Assembly: GCA_903953195.1 (NCBI GenBank) | Contig: CAJBIS010000370.1 | Location: 1-28,535 of the forward strand | Source: an uncultured Actinomycetes bacterium | GTDB lineage: Bacteria; Actinomycetota; Acidimicrobiia; Acidimicrobiales; Microtrichaceae | Length of the DNA stretch: 28,535 nt | Direction of reading: 5' to 3' | Shown here: positions 1 through 8,598 of the stretch, piece after piece | Layout of the letters: every line of letters starts with the position of its first letter | Position numbering within the stretch: position 1 is the first letter of the stretch | Position numbers and translations under genes: made by a program | Notes under the pieces: generated by a model | Database searches by the model: none | What the model was told of the DNA's origin: nothing | The model's input: only the letters and a program-made list of their open reading frames with translations

Positions 1-1298
1 CGGGCCAGGATGCCGAAGTTCGCGATGAACGAGAACCCGATCACGAACGCCACGACGTACGCCATGCAGAACACCAGATAGGGCCGGCGGGCAGCGAGTT
101 TCGGGAAGCTCAGCAGGCGCCGCCAACTCAGCGCGAACACTCCGGCCAGGATCAGCCCCTCGACCGCGGCGATCAGCGAGTTCATGTTCCGCGCCTCCCA
201 GGGGAACGGGCGGAAGAAGACCGAGACGATGCCGAACGGCAGCTTCGTGGGCGAGGTCACGGCAGGTGGAGCGAACTCGGAGTTGCCGATCGCACTCTGC
301 TTCGACGCCTTGTCCAGCGTCGCGGACGCGCTGGCATCGACACCCTTCTCCTGCAGTGCGGACCCGAGTTGCGACACCACCACCGAGGCCAGCGCGAGCA
401 TCACCACGAGCGCCGCGACACGGAGGAAGCGCCCGCGGCTGCCGAGCCGTTCGGAGGCTGCGGGACTCGTGAGCACGCCGACCATCATCGCCAGCACCAG
501 TCCGACCAGTGACATCAGCGCGACGTGCGGTCGCACGAGGGTCACGAGGAGCGTGCCCACGACGAAGAAGACCGCGCCTCGGGCCTGCGGTTTGGGCGCC
601 AGCAGCAGCGCGCCGCCGTAGGCGATCACGCCCACGCAGGCGATCATCAGCGCCTCCTTGCCGATCGACGCCGGCCAGAACAGCAGCGACGGCAGGAACA
701 TCAACAGCAGCGTGTAGCGGCGGTAGTCGCCCTCGGGGACCGCCACCTTGAACGCCCGAACCATGAGCACGAGACCACCGAAGCAGAGGAAGGTGTAGAT
801 GAAGAAGCCGGCGTACGCGCTCGGCCCGGTGATCGTGTAGATCAGCCCCGTGAAGTCACCGAGCCGCTGCGACTCGACCGGGAACCCCTCCATGATCTTG
901 ATGGGGTGCAGTGGGACGCCGGCCTTCAGGTGGTCGACGAAGGTCACACCCGCCTCGTGGTACCGACCGGCGTCGCCGCTGCCCTTGTAGACGCCGAAGA
1001 TGAAGAAGTAGCGGACGATCGAGAACAACAGGTGCACGACCAGCGCGCCGTAGAGCACCTTGAACAGCCACGGGTCGCCCTCCTTGCGGGCCACCCAGCC
1101 GAGAAGGGGCACCGAGATCGTCAACAGCACGATGAAGACGATGAGCCCGGTCCACATGTCGAGGGCCGAGAGATCGATCAGCGCGGCGACGAGCAGGGTC
1201 ACGAAGGCCACGCCCGCGAAGCCGCCGATCACCCACGGGCGATCGACCGGATCGATGAACCGACCCGGTTGCCGCTGTCGGTTGAACAGCGCCGTCAC
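1..1298 (-). CDS. Polytopic membrane protein, possible polysaccharide polymerase-like (partial, 3' end outside window)
   Basis: The frame is open from a GTG at 1298 to the left edge (about 432 codons), with GGAG eight bases upstream of the GTG. The translation is strongly hydrophobic, with roughly nine to ten predicted membrane segments and a larger polar loop near residues 310-350. A short conserved-looking patch, PASIGKEALM followed later by VRPHVALM, sits in the middle of the membrane region; charged residues in such places recall O-antigen polymerase or other glycan-assembly membrane proteins. No catalytic motif lets me name the family. It is divergent from the ABC exporter at 1471, with 172 bp between them. 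The neighbourhood of glycan genes supports a role in surface polysaccharide assembly, but this is inference. The C-terminus is not visible. Confidence 0.7.
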   Translation of the reverse strand, partial: MTALFNRQRQPGRFIDPVDRPWVIGGFAGVAFVTLLVAALIDLSALDMWTGLIVFIVLLTISVPLLGWVARKEGDPWLFKVLYGALVVHLLFSIVRYFFIFGVYKGSGDAGRYHEAGVTFVDHLKAGVPLHPIKIMEGFPVESQRLGDFTGLIYTITGPSAYAGFFIYTFLCFGGLVLMVRAFKVAVPEGDYRRYTLLLMFLPSLLFWPASIGKEALMIACVGVIAYGGALLLAPKPQARGAVFFVVGTLLVTLVRPHVALMSLVGLVLAMMVGVLTSPAASERLGSRGRFLRVAALVVMLALASVVVSQLGSALQEKGVDASASATLDKASKQSAIGNSEFAPPAVTSPTKLPFGIVSVFFRPFPWEARNMNSLIAAVEGLILAGVFALSWRRLLSFPKLAARRPYLVFCMAYVVAFVIGFSFIANFGILA

Positions 1299-1470
1299 GA
1301 CGACGACTCCGTGCTGCGTTCCATGCCCCTGAACGTCTCCCCGATATCGCTCGGACCACGGTGTCGGACCGGCCGCACTGATGCTGGATCAGTGCCGACC
1401 ACCGCACCGTTCTGACTGCAGATGACTGTACCCTTCCACCGGTGGCGAGCACTCAGGGAAGATCTACCCG

Positions 1471-3216
1471 GTGAGGATTCCGACCTCGACAACGGCGTGG
1501 AACGAACTCCGCCCGTTCCTCCCCGCGCGCACCTGGCTACGCATGGTGGGCGTGGGGTTCACCTCGTTCCTGGGTGGCCTCTCCGAGTCGGCGATCCTGG
1601 TCATCGTCACGCTCACCGCCGACAGCCTGATCCGGCAGGCGAACGACATCACCCTCGGGCCCATCACGATGACCCGGACCCAGGCGGTGGCCGCTGCCGT
1701 CGGACTGGTCGTGCTCCGTGTGTGCATGACCACGACCTCGGCATGGATCGCCTCCCGCTTCGCCGCCTCGGTCATGCACACCGCCCAGCAGTCGATCCTC
1801 TCGTCGTACCTGCACACGTCGCACGTCGGTCGATCGGCGAAACAGGTCGGCGACCTGACGGCGATCGCCGTGAACCACGGCCGGTTCACCGGCGACATGG
1901 CCAACGGCTACACGATGGTTGCCACCGGGATCTGCGGTCTCATCGCGTTCGGCGGGACGTCGATCGCCGTGAGTCCGCTCGCGACCCTGGCGATCGCCGT
2001 CCTCGGCGGCATCATGCTCGCCTGCCTCCGACCGCTGCGCTCCCGGAGCAAGCGCGCCGCTGACGACTTCGCGTCGTCGTCGCGTGAGCTGTCCACCACG
2101 CTGACCGAGGTCGAGACCCTCCACCGCGAGATCGAGGTGTTCCACGCCGCCGACCGCGTCGAGGAGGAGCTCACCGAGCAGATCGACGACAGCAGCAGCA
2201 AGTACCGGCGCATCCGGTTCCTGTCCTCGACCGTGCCCCAGCTGTTCCAGGCTGCGATGCTCGGCGCCGCGGTCCTCAGCCTGTTGCTGGTCGTCAACAA
2301 CCCGGAGTCCGTCGACCTGGCCGCGATCGGCGCCGTCGTCCTGCTGCTGGTCCGCTCCATGTCGGCGGCGCAGCAGCTCGTGATGGCGAACCAGCGGGTC
2401 ATCGAGTTCAGCGCGTACACGACGACGCTGCGACGGTCGATGGAGGAGTTCGACGAGGCCCGCTCGGGTTTCGGCACCGAGTCGCCCGCCACGCTCATGC
2501 CCGTGAAGCTCGCCGCCGTCGAGTTCACCTACGACGGCGACCAGCTGGTCCTGAAGGGGCTCGACGTGGCGCTCCACCGCGGCGACCTGATCGGTGTCGT
2601 CGGACCGTCCGGCGCCGGCAAGTCGACGCTCGTCGAACTGCTGCTCCGGCTCCGCGAACCGACGGGCGGATCGCTCACGAGCGGCGGCGTCGCCACCCAC
2701 GAGATCGCACCCGAGCAGTTCGCCCGGAAGGTGGCGTTCGTGCCGCAGCACCCGACGCTGATCACGGGCACCGTCGCCGACAACGTCTCGTTCTTCCGGG
2801 ACGTCCCCGAGGCGCGCATCCGGGAGGCCCTCGTGCTCGCGCACCTCGCCGACGAGATCGACGCCCTGCCCGACGGGATCCACACCCGGCTCGGCGCCGA
2901 CGACCGGGCGCTCTCCGGTGGGCAGCGCCAGCGGCTCACCATCGCACGGGCGCTCGCCGGCGACCCCGAGATCATCGTGCTCGACGAGCCGACCAGTGCA
3001 CTCGACGCCATCTCGGAGGAGGCGATCCGACGGGCGCTCGACGAGTTGCGCAACGACCGGATCGTCATCGTGGTGGCGCACCGCTACTCGACGCTGCGGT
3101 CGTGCAGTCGGATCCTCGTGCTGCGGGACGGCCACATCGAGATCGACGCCGGCCCTGACGAGGTGGCGAAGCAGTCGGACTTCTTTCAGGCGATGGTCGG
3201 CGACGACGCCGGCTGA
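1471..3216 (+). CDS. ABC exporter, fused membrane and ATPase domains (MsbA/lipid-polysaccharide type)
   Basis: A 581-residue half-transporter. Residues about 25-330 hold the membrane domain with several hydrophobic stretches. The ATPase domain has Walker A GPSGAGKST near 378, the Q-loop Gln near 426, signature LSGGQ at 481-485, Walker B IIVLDE ending at Glu506 and the switch His near 537; all catalytic residues are intact, so the protein should be active as a homodimer. Such exporters move lipids, lipid-linked glycans or peptides across the inner membrane. The start is GTG 1471, with AGGGA about 11 bases upstream; an internal ATG at 1543 is a weaker choice because it would remove the first hydrophilic stretch. 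Its 3' end overlaps the convergent gene by 31 bp. The glycan context suggests export of a glycolipid or glycan intermediate, but the substrate cannot be read from sequence. Confidence 0.9.
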   Translation: MRIPTSTTAWNELRPFLPARTWLRMVGVGFTSFLGGLSESAILVIVTLTADSLIRQANDITLGPITMTRTQAVAAAVGLVVLRVCMTTTSAWIASRFAASVMHTAQQSILSSYLHTSHVGRSAKQVGDLTAIAVNHGRFTGDMANGYTMVATGICGLIAFGGTSIAVSPLATLAIAVLGGIMLACLRPLRSRSKRAADDFASSSRELSTTLTEVETLHREIEVFHAADRVEEELTEQIDDSSSKYRRIRFLSSTVPQLFQAAMLGAAVLSLLLVVNNPESVDLAAIGAVVLLLVRSMSAAQQLVMANQRVIEFSAYTTTLRRSMEEFDEARSGFGTESPATLMPVKLAAVEFTYDGDQLVLKGLDVALHRGDLIGVVGPSGAGKSTLVELLLRLREPTGGSLTSGGVATHEIAPEQFARKVAFVPQHPTLITGTVADNVSFFRDVPEARIREALVLAHLADEIDALPDGIHTRLGADDRALSGGQRQRLTIARALAGDPEIIVLDEPTSALDAISEEAIRRALDELRNDRIVIVVAHRYSTLRSCSRILVLRDGHIEIDAGPDEVAKQSDFFQAMVGDDAG

Positions 3217-4931
3217 GGCCGGACGAGGAACGCCATCGACGACCGTCGGTCCGGCAACGGCCGCAGGTGCAGCAGGCGGTGGACGAACCGGTTCACGTCG
3301 GTCCGCGTCGGCGAGTAGCGCCGCGGCAGGAAGTGCCGCTCCTCGAGCACCTCGAATCCGGCAGCCTCGAGCAGGAGACGGAACTCGTCCGCGTTCCACT
3401 CACGGATGTGGCGCGGATTGCGCGGCGGCCCCGACTGCGGCACCGACTCCAGTCGGGAACGATCCGGCGTCGAGACCAGCACCCGGCCGGTGTCGCCGGC
3501 GACACGCCCGAGGCGCTGGAGCAGTTCGATCGGATCCTCGACGTGTTCGACGACGTCGCTGCACATCGTCAGGTCCGGGCGGAGTTCCACGAGCGCATCC
3601 CACGCGTCGTCGTCGGCCAGATCGGCCGTGATCCACCGGTGATCCGGGAACCGCTCGGTCGCGAGCCGGATCCCCGATGCCTGGTCGACGCCGATGGTGG
3701 TGCCGGCAGCCGGTGCGACGACCTTCGCCAGCTTGTCGCCCGAACCGCAGCCGACGTCGAGCACGACGGGCGCGCCGGCCCGCGCCAGACGGGCCGCCCA
3801 CCGGTAGACCGCGTGCTGGTACCGCACATCGTTGCCCTCGACGCCGTCCTCCCAGAACGGGTTGCCGTCGCGATCGGCCGAGTTGGGCGCGTTCTCGACG
3901 TAGCGCCAGGGCAGGAAGAACCGGTCCGCCGTGTCCGCGCCGGCCGACTGCAGTGACTCGACCGAGCTGCGCAACGGGTACGGGTCCGTCGACGACCCCG
4001 CCGACGGCACCGCCGACGCGCTCCACTTCCGTCGAGACACCGCCGGCAGCCGCATGGCCGCCGCGCGCATCCACGCCGCCGGGCGACCGGGCCGGGTGCG
4101 GACCGCTTCGTCAGCGAAGTGCCGGGCCACGTCCCACTGCTCGAGTCGCGCCGCCGCGACCGCGGCCACCGAGTTCCACGAGGCGAGCTCGTCGGGGTCG
4201 GCGTCGAAGCGTTCACGGTGCCGGGCGAGGATCCAGCGGGTGCCATCGAGCAGCCAGCGCGGGTTCTGCATGGGCCGGTCCCCCGCGGCGCGACGCTCGA
4301 TCTGCGCCACCGGGACCGACGTCGACGCCGCGCCGAGTCCGGCGTCGACGCAGCAGGCGGCGACCCGCATGAGCAGCTCCGACTGGTGCGAGCTGCTCAG
4401 CGCCGGCAGGTAGCCACCGGCGGCGACCAGGACCGATCGGCGCACCGCGAACGAACCGGCCAGATAGTGCCCCCGGAAGCCCTGGTAGAGCGGGCCGAGG
4501 TCGTGCGGCCCGTCGACGCCGGTCGGCCGGCCCGACTCGTCGACCAGTTCGGCGGCACCCGCCACGTACCCGAGCGACTCATCGGCCAGCAGCGGGAACA
4601 GGTCGCTCCCCCAGCCGGGGAGGAAGGCGTCATCGTCGTCGCAGAACGCCACCCACTCGCCGAGCGTCGCCTCGATGCCACGGTTGCGCGCCACCGCAAG
4701 CCCCTGGTTGTCGCGGTGGACCACCCGCACACGGTCGTCGGTGATGGTCGCGAGCCGGTCCCGCGTGCCGTCGGTCGAACCGTCATCCTCGACGACGACC
4801 TCGAACGAGTGGCCATCGAGCGAGTCCACGATGCTGGCAATCGTGTCGAGCACGACATCAGCGCGGTTGAAGGATGTCACGACGACGGACAGCGTCGGAT
4901 GTGTCGGTTCACTTCGTTGTGGATCGGCCAT
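3186..4931 (-). CDS. Bifunctional GT2 glycosyltransferase - SAM-dependent methyltransferase fusion
   Basis: A 581-residue protein starting at ATG 4931 (MADPQRSEP). Residues about 13-250 are a family 2 (GT-A) glycosyltransferase: SVVVTSFNRADVV opening strand, EDDGSTDGT near 48-56 and the DXD-type metal site CDDDD near 97-101. Residues about 340-575 form a class I methyltransferase with motif I VVLDVGCGSG (389-398), an acidic residue after the second strand (GVDQ near 414-417) and SDVVEHVEDP (458-467), the hallmark of Methyltransf_11/23 enzymes. The protein probably adds a sugar and then methylates it or the acceptor. The open frame continues upstream, but that would run into the divergent aminotransferase gene and adds no domain. 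It overlaps the end of the ABC exporter by 31 bp tail to tail. Confidence 0.85.
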   Translation of the reverse strand: MADPQRSEPTHPTLSVVVTSFNRADVVLDTIASIVDSLDGHSFEVVVEDDGSTDGTRDRLATITDDRVRVVHRDNQGLAVARNRGIEATLGEWVAFCDDDDAFLPGWGSDLFPLLADESLGYVAGAAELVDESGRPTGVDGPHDLGPLYQGFRGHYLAGSFAVRRSVLVAAGGYLPALSSSHQSELLMRVAACCVDAGLGAASTSVPVAQIERRAAGDRPMQNPRWLLDGTRWILARHRERFDADPDELASWNSVAAVAAARLEQWDVARHFADEAVRTRPGRPAAWMRAAAMRLPAVSRRKWSASAVPSAGSSTDPYPLRSSVESLQSAGADTADRFFLPWRYVENAPNSADRDGNPFWEDGVEGNDVRYQHAVYRWAARLARAGAPVVLDVGCGSGDKLAKVVAPAAGTTIGVDQASGIRLATERFPDHRWITADLADDDAWDALVELRPDLTMCSDVVEHVEDPIELLQRLGRVAGDTGRVLVSTPDRSRLESVPQSGPPRNPRHIREWNADEFRLLLEAAGFEVLEERHFLPRRYSPTRTDVNRFVHRLLHLRPLPDRRSSMAFLVRPQPASSPTIA

Positions 4932-4983
4932 GGTGTCGTACTCGTCGGTCGCGGTGGATCGTCGGGCATCATGGTGCCAGCGA

Positions 4984-6045
4984 ATGGTCGACAAGCCACA
5001 CACCCCTGATCTCCGGGACGCCACCACCGCCGAACTCTCGGCGTTGCTCGGGTCCCCACCGGCGCTCGCGCTGACGTCGTCGTGCACGCACGCGCTCGAG
5101 GCGGCCGCGCAGCTGCTCGACATTGGGCCGGGTGACGAGGTGATCGTGCCGGCGTTCACGTTCCCCAGTTCGGCGAACCCGTTCCTGATCCGCGGCGCGA
5201 CGTTGCGCTTCGCCGACATCGACCCGTACACGGGCAACGTCGACGCGACCAGCGTCGCGGCCCGCACCACGCCGCGCACCGCAGCAGTGGTGTGCATGCA
5301 CTACGGCGGCGTCGCCGGGCCCGTCGACGAACTCGTCGAACTGGGACGATCCGACGGCTGGTCGCTCGTCGAGGACGCCGCCCACGGCCTGTTCGGCACG
5401 TGGGACGGGCGCCCGCTCGGCACCTTCGGCCGACTCGGTGCCGTCAGTTTCCACCGGACCAAGAACATCTCGGCGCACGAGGGCGGCGCGCTGATCGTCA
5501 ACGATCCCGAGCTCGTCGACCGCGTCGACGTCGCGCTCGACAAGGGCACGGACCGGGCCCGGTTCGAGGCCGGTGAGATCCCGGCGTACGACTGGGTGGG
5601 CATCGGGTCGTCGTGGCGGATGAGCGACCCGCACGTCGAACTGCTGGCGGCATCGCTCGCGCAACGGGATGCCATTCAGCGGCGGCGACACGAGATCTGG
5701 CAGTCCTACCGATCCGGTCTGAGCAGCTGGGCCGAACGCACCGGCAGCCGGCTCCCACACATCGACGAACGAGCCGAGCACCCGGCGCACCTGTTCTGGA
5801 TCTCACTCGGCGACGGTCTGGACCGCGACCGAGTGGTCGAGGCGTGTGCCCGGGCCGGCGTGCCGGCGGTCCGCCACTACAGCTCGCTACCCGACTCGCC
5901 CTACGGGCAGTCGATCCGCCATCCCGAGGACGACTGCCCGGCGGCGTCGGCGTTCGCCGGGCAGCTGATCCGGCTGCCACTGCACCACGACCTCGATGAC
6001 GTCGCGGTCGAACGCGCCATCGAGGTCCTGCACGAACTCAACTGA
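4984..6045 (+). CDS. wecE: DegT/DnrJ/EryC1/StrS aminotransferase, WecE (RffA)-like
   Basis: A PLP-dependent sugar aminotransferase of 353 residues. It follows E. coli WecE closely along its length: SSCTHALE substrate/PLP loop, GDEVIVPAFTF, EDAAHG (PLP-stacking Asp), SFHRTKN with the Schiff-base lysine at about residue 160, EGGALIVND, then DKGTDRARF and IGSSWRMSD, which are typical of the WecE branch. WecE makes dTDP-4-amino-4,6-dideoxygalactose. The predicted N-terminus is about 20 residues shorter than WecE and lacks the usual opening segment; no good ribosome-binding site precedes ATG 4984, and an in-frame ATG at 4930 would overlap the start codon of the divergent gene. Either the protein is naturally short or the true start is upstream. 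No dTDP-sugar RmlA/RmlB genes are visible here, so substrate supply must come from elsewhere. Confidence 0.85.
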   Translation: MVDKPHTPDLRDATTAELSALLGSPPALALTSSCTHALEAAAQLLDIGPGDEVIVPAFTFPSSANPFLIRGATLRFADIDPYTGNVDATSVAARTTPRTAAVVCMHYGGVAGPVDELVELGRSDGWSLVEDAAHGLFGTWDGRPLGTFGRLGAVSFHRTKNISAHEGGALIVNDPELVDRVDVALDKGTDRARFEAGEIPAYDWVGIGSSWRMSDPHVELLAASLAQRDAIQRRRHEIWQSYRSGLSSWAERTGSRLPHIDERAEHPAHLFWISLGDGLDRDRVVEACARAGVPAVRHYSSLPDSPYGQSIRHPEDDCPAASAFAGQLIRLPLHHDLDDVAVERAIEVLHELN

Positions 6046-6068
6046 GTTGCGACAGCGCCCGACTGCCG

Positions 6069-6086
6069 CCTCGGGTGATGACGAGG
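6069..6086. terminator. Weak hairpin between convergent genes
   Basis: Inverted repeat CCTCG (6069-6073) and CGAGG (6082-6086) with an 8-base loop lies between the stop of the aminotransferase (6045) and the stop of the radical SAM gene (6096). Position is right for a bidirectional terminator, but the stem is short and there is no T-tract, so it is only a candidate. Confidence 0.25.
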
Positions 6087-6095
6087 GGCCGATGT

Positions 6096-7706
6096 TCAGT
6101 CGGCGAGGACGCCGCTCGCCGGGCGGTCCCGCTTCGCCACCAGCTCCACGGGCGAGGCGACCGCCGAGGCCGGCGGCGGGTCGACGACCATGCGGCGCGG
6201 CGGTCGGCGTGGCGTCGTTCGCCGCGACGATGCGCCCCTGCGACCACCCTGGGTCAGGATGGCCTTGATCGACGCGAGCGTGATGCGGGCCGCCTCCTTG
6301 CCGATCGTCGAGAACGTGATCGGGATGAGCACCGCGTAGAGCACCTGTGCCGTTCGCTTCATCCGCCGCTCGACCATGCGGCGAAGGAGCGGCTTCGCCC
6401 ACGTCGGCGCCTTGACGTACACCGGCGTGACCTTGGCGAGCATCTCGGCGAGGTCCGCGTGTGGATGATCGAGGATCGAGTCCTGGTGGAAGCTGCTCAC
6501 ACCGGAGCGGACCTTCTCCTGACCCTCCTCGCTCAACTGACCCAACTCGACGGCGACGTCGTAGAGCTTCGTCTTGGGCAGCGGGTAGAAGACGTTGCCC
6601 GAGCACTGCGTCGGCTTGGTGCGGTCGACCATCTCGAGGGTCTTCCACATCTGCTCCGGGGTCTCGCCCGGGCTGCCGTAGATCGTCGACATGAACGAGC
6701 GGATGCCGTGTTCGTGGATCAGCGCGGCCTTCTCGTAGATCAGCTCGTCGACCATGGGCCGCTCGTAGAGCTGCCGGCGCACCTCTTCGTCGCCCGAGTC
6801 GATCCCCATGAAGATCATCGAGCAGTTCGCCGCCGACATGGCCTTCATCAGTCGGGGCTTGATCGTCGTCGGGTACCCGAAGCAGTACCACGGGAGCCCG
6901 ATGCGGTCCTTGTAGACCTCGCAGAACTCTTCGACCCAGAGCACGCTGGTCGTGAAGTTGTCGTCGTGCAGCGAGATGAAGCTGGCGTCGTACTTCGCCA
7001 GGTTCTGCTCGAGCTCCTGCATGACGTTCTCGACGGACCGCTTGCGCAGGAAGTCGCCCTTCCCGTCGAAGATCTCGCGCTGATAGTGGATGTTGCAGAA
7101 GGTGCACTTGAACGGACAGCCGCGTCCGGTGAAGACCTCGAGCACGTCGCGGAACGCACCCCACTCCCACCAGAGCTGCTTCTCGGGGAACGGCAGGTTG
7201 TCGAGATCGTTCTCGAGCATGCCGATCTCGTTGCGGTACACGGTGCCGTCCGCACCCTTGACCCACATCGTCGGCACGTCGGAGCAGTCCTCACCCCGTT
7301 CCATCCGTTCGACGAGTTCGAGGAGGGCGAGCTCGCCCTCACCGATGCAGACCACATCGACCCACCAGTGGTCCATCACGTACTCGGGAAGCGCCTGGGC
7401 GTGATGGCCGCCGACGACGATCGGCACGTCGAGCTCCCGCTTCAACCGCTCCCCCATCCGCGCCGCGTGCGACCACAGGTTGGTGGGCGCACCGATGCAG
7501 ACGAGATCCGGTCGGAAGTCCTTGGCCCGCTCCACCAACGCGTCGTGGCGGTTCAGCCGAGCCAGTGCCGGCATGTCGAAGACGGTGTTGTCGTCGAGGC
7601 CGGGCTCGAAGATCAGGTCGATCTCGTGGCCGTGGTGCGTGAGCATCGACATGAGGTAGCCGAGGCCGAGACTCTCGATCCCCCGATACCAGAACAGCAC
7701 CCGCAC
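6096..7706 (-). CDS. B12-binding-domain radical SAM protein
   Basis: Residues about 1-150 look like a cobalamin-binding Rossmann domain (VLFWYRG, GLGYLMSML, VVGGHHA, CIGEGE), without an obvious DxHxxG motif, so cobalamin would bind base-on if at all. The radical SAM barrel follows, with CPFKCTFC (cysteines about 197, 201, 204) for the 4Fe-4S cluster, then helical C-terminal sequence and a polar Arg/Pro tail. The family includes methylases and ring-forming enzymes acting on lipids, tetrapyrroles and natural products; the substrate here is unknown. I chose GTG 7706 (protein begins MRVLFWYRG) because the B12 domain begins there and because TTGACA, 17 bp, CACGCT and 6 bp lead to it; GTG 7727 is an alternative seven codons longer. 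It is convergent with the aminotransferase and directly downstream of the GT2 gene. Confidence 0.85.
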   Translation of the reverse strand: MRVLFWYRGIESLGLGYLMSMLTHHGHEIDLIFEPGLDDNTVFDMPALARLNRHDALVERAKDFRPDLVCIGAPTNLWSHAARMGERLKRELDVPIVVGGHHAQALPEYVMDHWWVDVVCIGEGELALLELVERMERGEDCSDVPTMWVKGADGTVYRNEIGMLENDLDNLPFPEKQLWWEWGAFRDVLEVFTGRGCPFKCTFCNIHYQREIFDGKGDFLRKRSVENVMQELEQNLAKYDASFISLHDDNFTTSVLWVEEFCEVYKDRIGLPWYCFGYPTTIKPRLMKAMSAANCSMIFMGIDSGDEEVRRQLYERPMVDELIYEKAALIHEHGIRSFMSTIYGSPGETPEQMWKTLEMVDRTKPTQCSGNVFYPLPKTKLYDVAVELGQLSEEGQEKVRSGVSSFHQDSILDHPHADLAEMLAKVTPVYVKAPTWAKPLLRRMVERRMKRTAQVLYAVLIPITFSTIGKEAARITLASIKAILTQGGRRGASSRRTTPRRPPRRMVVDPPPASAVASPVELVAKRDRPASGVLAD

Positions 7707-7712
7707 CACCAC

Positions 7713-7741
7713 AGCGTGGGTGCCCACTGCGGCGCTGTCAA
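7713..7741 (-). promoter_or_regulatory. Candidate promoter for the B12 radical SAM gene
   Basis: On the minus strand TTGACA (7741-7736) is followed by 17 bp and CACGCT (7718-7713), then six bases to GTG 7706. The -35 matches the housekeeping consensus exactly; the -10 matches the actinobacterial TANNNT at the A and final T only. It sits across the stop codon of the upstream GT2 gene. Transcription would begin at or next to the GTG, giving a leaderless mRNA. Confidence 0.45.
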
Positions 7742-8490
7742 GGAGCGACAGCGGCCCCGGCGGCGACCGTCGCCTGTCGACGGAGCCGCCACAGCTCGCG
7801 GAGCGTCGCCGCGACGTCCCGGAACGGGCGCAGTGTCGAGCCCTCGACGTGGCGCCACGCCACCGGGCGCTCCGTCACCGTCAGCCCGCCGCGACGACAC
7901 CGATCGATCAGCTCGGCGTCGAACGCGAAGCCGTCGGTCGAGGTGTCGGCGACGATCGGACCCACCGATTCCCGTCGCATGGCCTTGACGCCGCACTGCG
8001 GGTCCGAGGTGATGTCGTATCCCATCGACCGGACGAGCCGGATGAACCCCGCCCCACCCAGACGCCGCACGAACGGCTGGGGCGGATCACTGGACGCGCC
8101 GGCGATGCGCCGGCTGCCGACGACCAGATCGGCCCGGGCCGTCCCCTCGACGAGTTCGCCGAGCTGCGCCACGGCGACCGGCAGGTCTGCGTCGAGGAAG
8201 AGCACGAGCGGTCGACCGGCGTGCGCGACCCCGGTGCGCAGCGCGGCACCCTTGCCCTCGTTCGCCTCCATGGTCACGACCCGCACCGTGGCCGATGCCG
8301 CGTACGACTCGACGAGCGCGCCGGTGCCGTCCACGGAGCCGTCATCGACGACGACGACCTCCCAGTCGTCGAACACGGTCGGCAGTTCGACCAGCAACCG
8401 GTCGAGCGTCGTCGGGAGGCGGTGCGCCTCGTTGAACGCGGGGATCACGATCGAGACTCCGGTATCGATGGTCCACCCCCTCGTCGCCAC
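7738..8490 (-). CDS. GT2 polyprenyl-phosphate glycosyltransferase (ALG5/DPM1-like)
   Basis: About 250 residues from GTG 8490. The sequence opens with VSIVIPAFNEAHRL, carries VVVDDGSVDGT and the metal-binding LFLDADLP, and later has DPQCGVKAM, equivalent to the QCGFK motif of dolichyl/polyprenyl-phosphate sugar synthases. These enzymes load glucose, mannose or a similar sugar from a nucleotide donor onto polyprenyl phosphate at the inner membrane face. No C-terminal membrane helices are present, unlike ArnC. A GT39 enzyme that uses such lipid-linked donors lies 1 kb away at 9537, so the two probably work together. The frame is open further upstream, but those residues are low-complexity and would erase the divergent promoter region; no strong Shine-Dalgarno supports any start, so the N-terminus is uncertain by some residues. 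Confidence 0.82.
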   Translation of the reverse strand: MATRGWTIDTGVSIVIPAFNEAHRLPTTLDRLLVELPTVFDDWEVVVVDDGSVDGTGALVESYAASATVRVVTMEANEGKGAALRTGVAHAGRPLVLFLDADLPVAVAQLGELVEGTARADLVVGSRRIAGASSDPPQPFVRRLGGAGFIRLVRSMGYDITSDPQCGVKAMRRESVGPIVADTSTDGFAFDAELIDRCRRGGLTVTERPVAWRHVEGSTLRPFRDVAATLRELWRLRRQATVAAGAAVAP

Positions 8491-8519
8491 GCCGAGCCAT
8501 GCTGCCGTCGGCAGCGTCC

Positions 8520-8585
8520 GGACGTCCCATGGTGGGTGATTTCCCGCACGCCCACAAGCGCGGAGCCCGGTCCGTGTGGACGTCC
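8520..8585. promoter_or_regulatory. Paired GGACGTCC palindromes in divergent promoter region
   Basis: The perfect 8-bp palindrome GGACGTCC occurs at 8520-8527 and again at 8578-8585, 58 bp apart, inside the 108-bp space between the divergent GT2 and PhyH genes. The second copy lies just ahead of the PhyH ribosome-binding site. A repressor or activator dimer could use the pair. In GC-rich DNA such 8-mers also occur by chance, so this is tentative. Confidence 0.25.
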
Positions 8586-8598
8586 GTAGGATCTGGTC

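Noticed and set aside
1537..3399. Long minus-strand open frame of about 620 codons
   Set aside because: It is antisense to the ABC exporter with all ATPase motifs intact.
6075..7988. Long plus-strand open frame of about 637 codons
   Set aside because: It is antisense to the B12 radical SAM enzyme, which has a clear CxxxCxxC site and conserved motifs.
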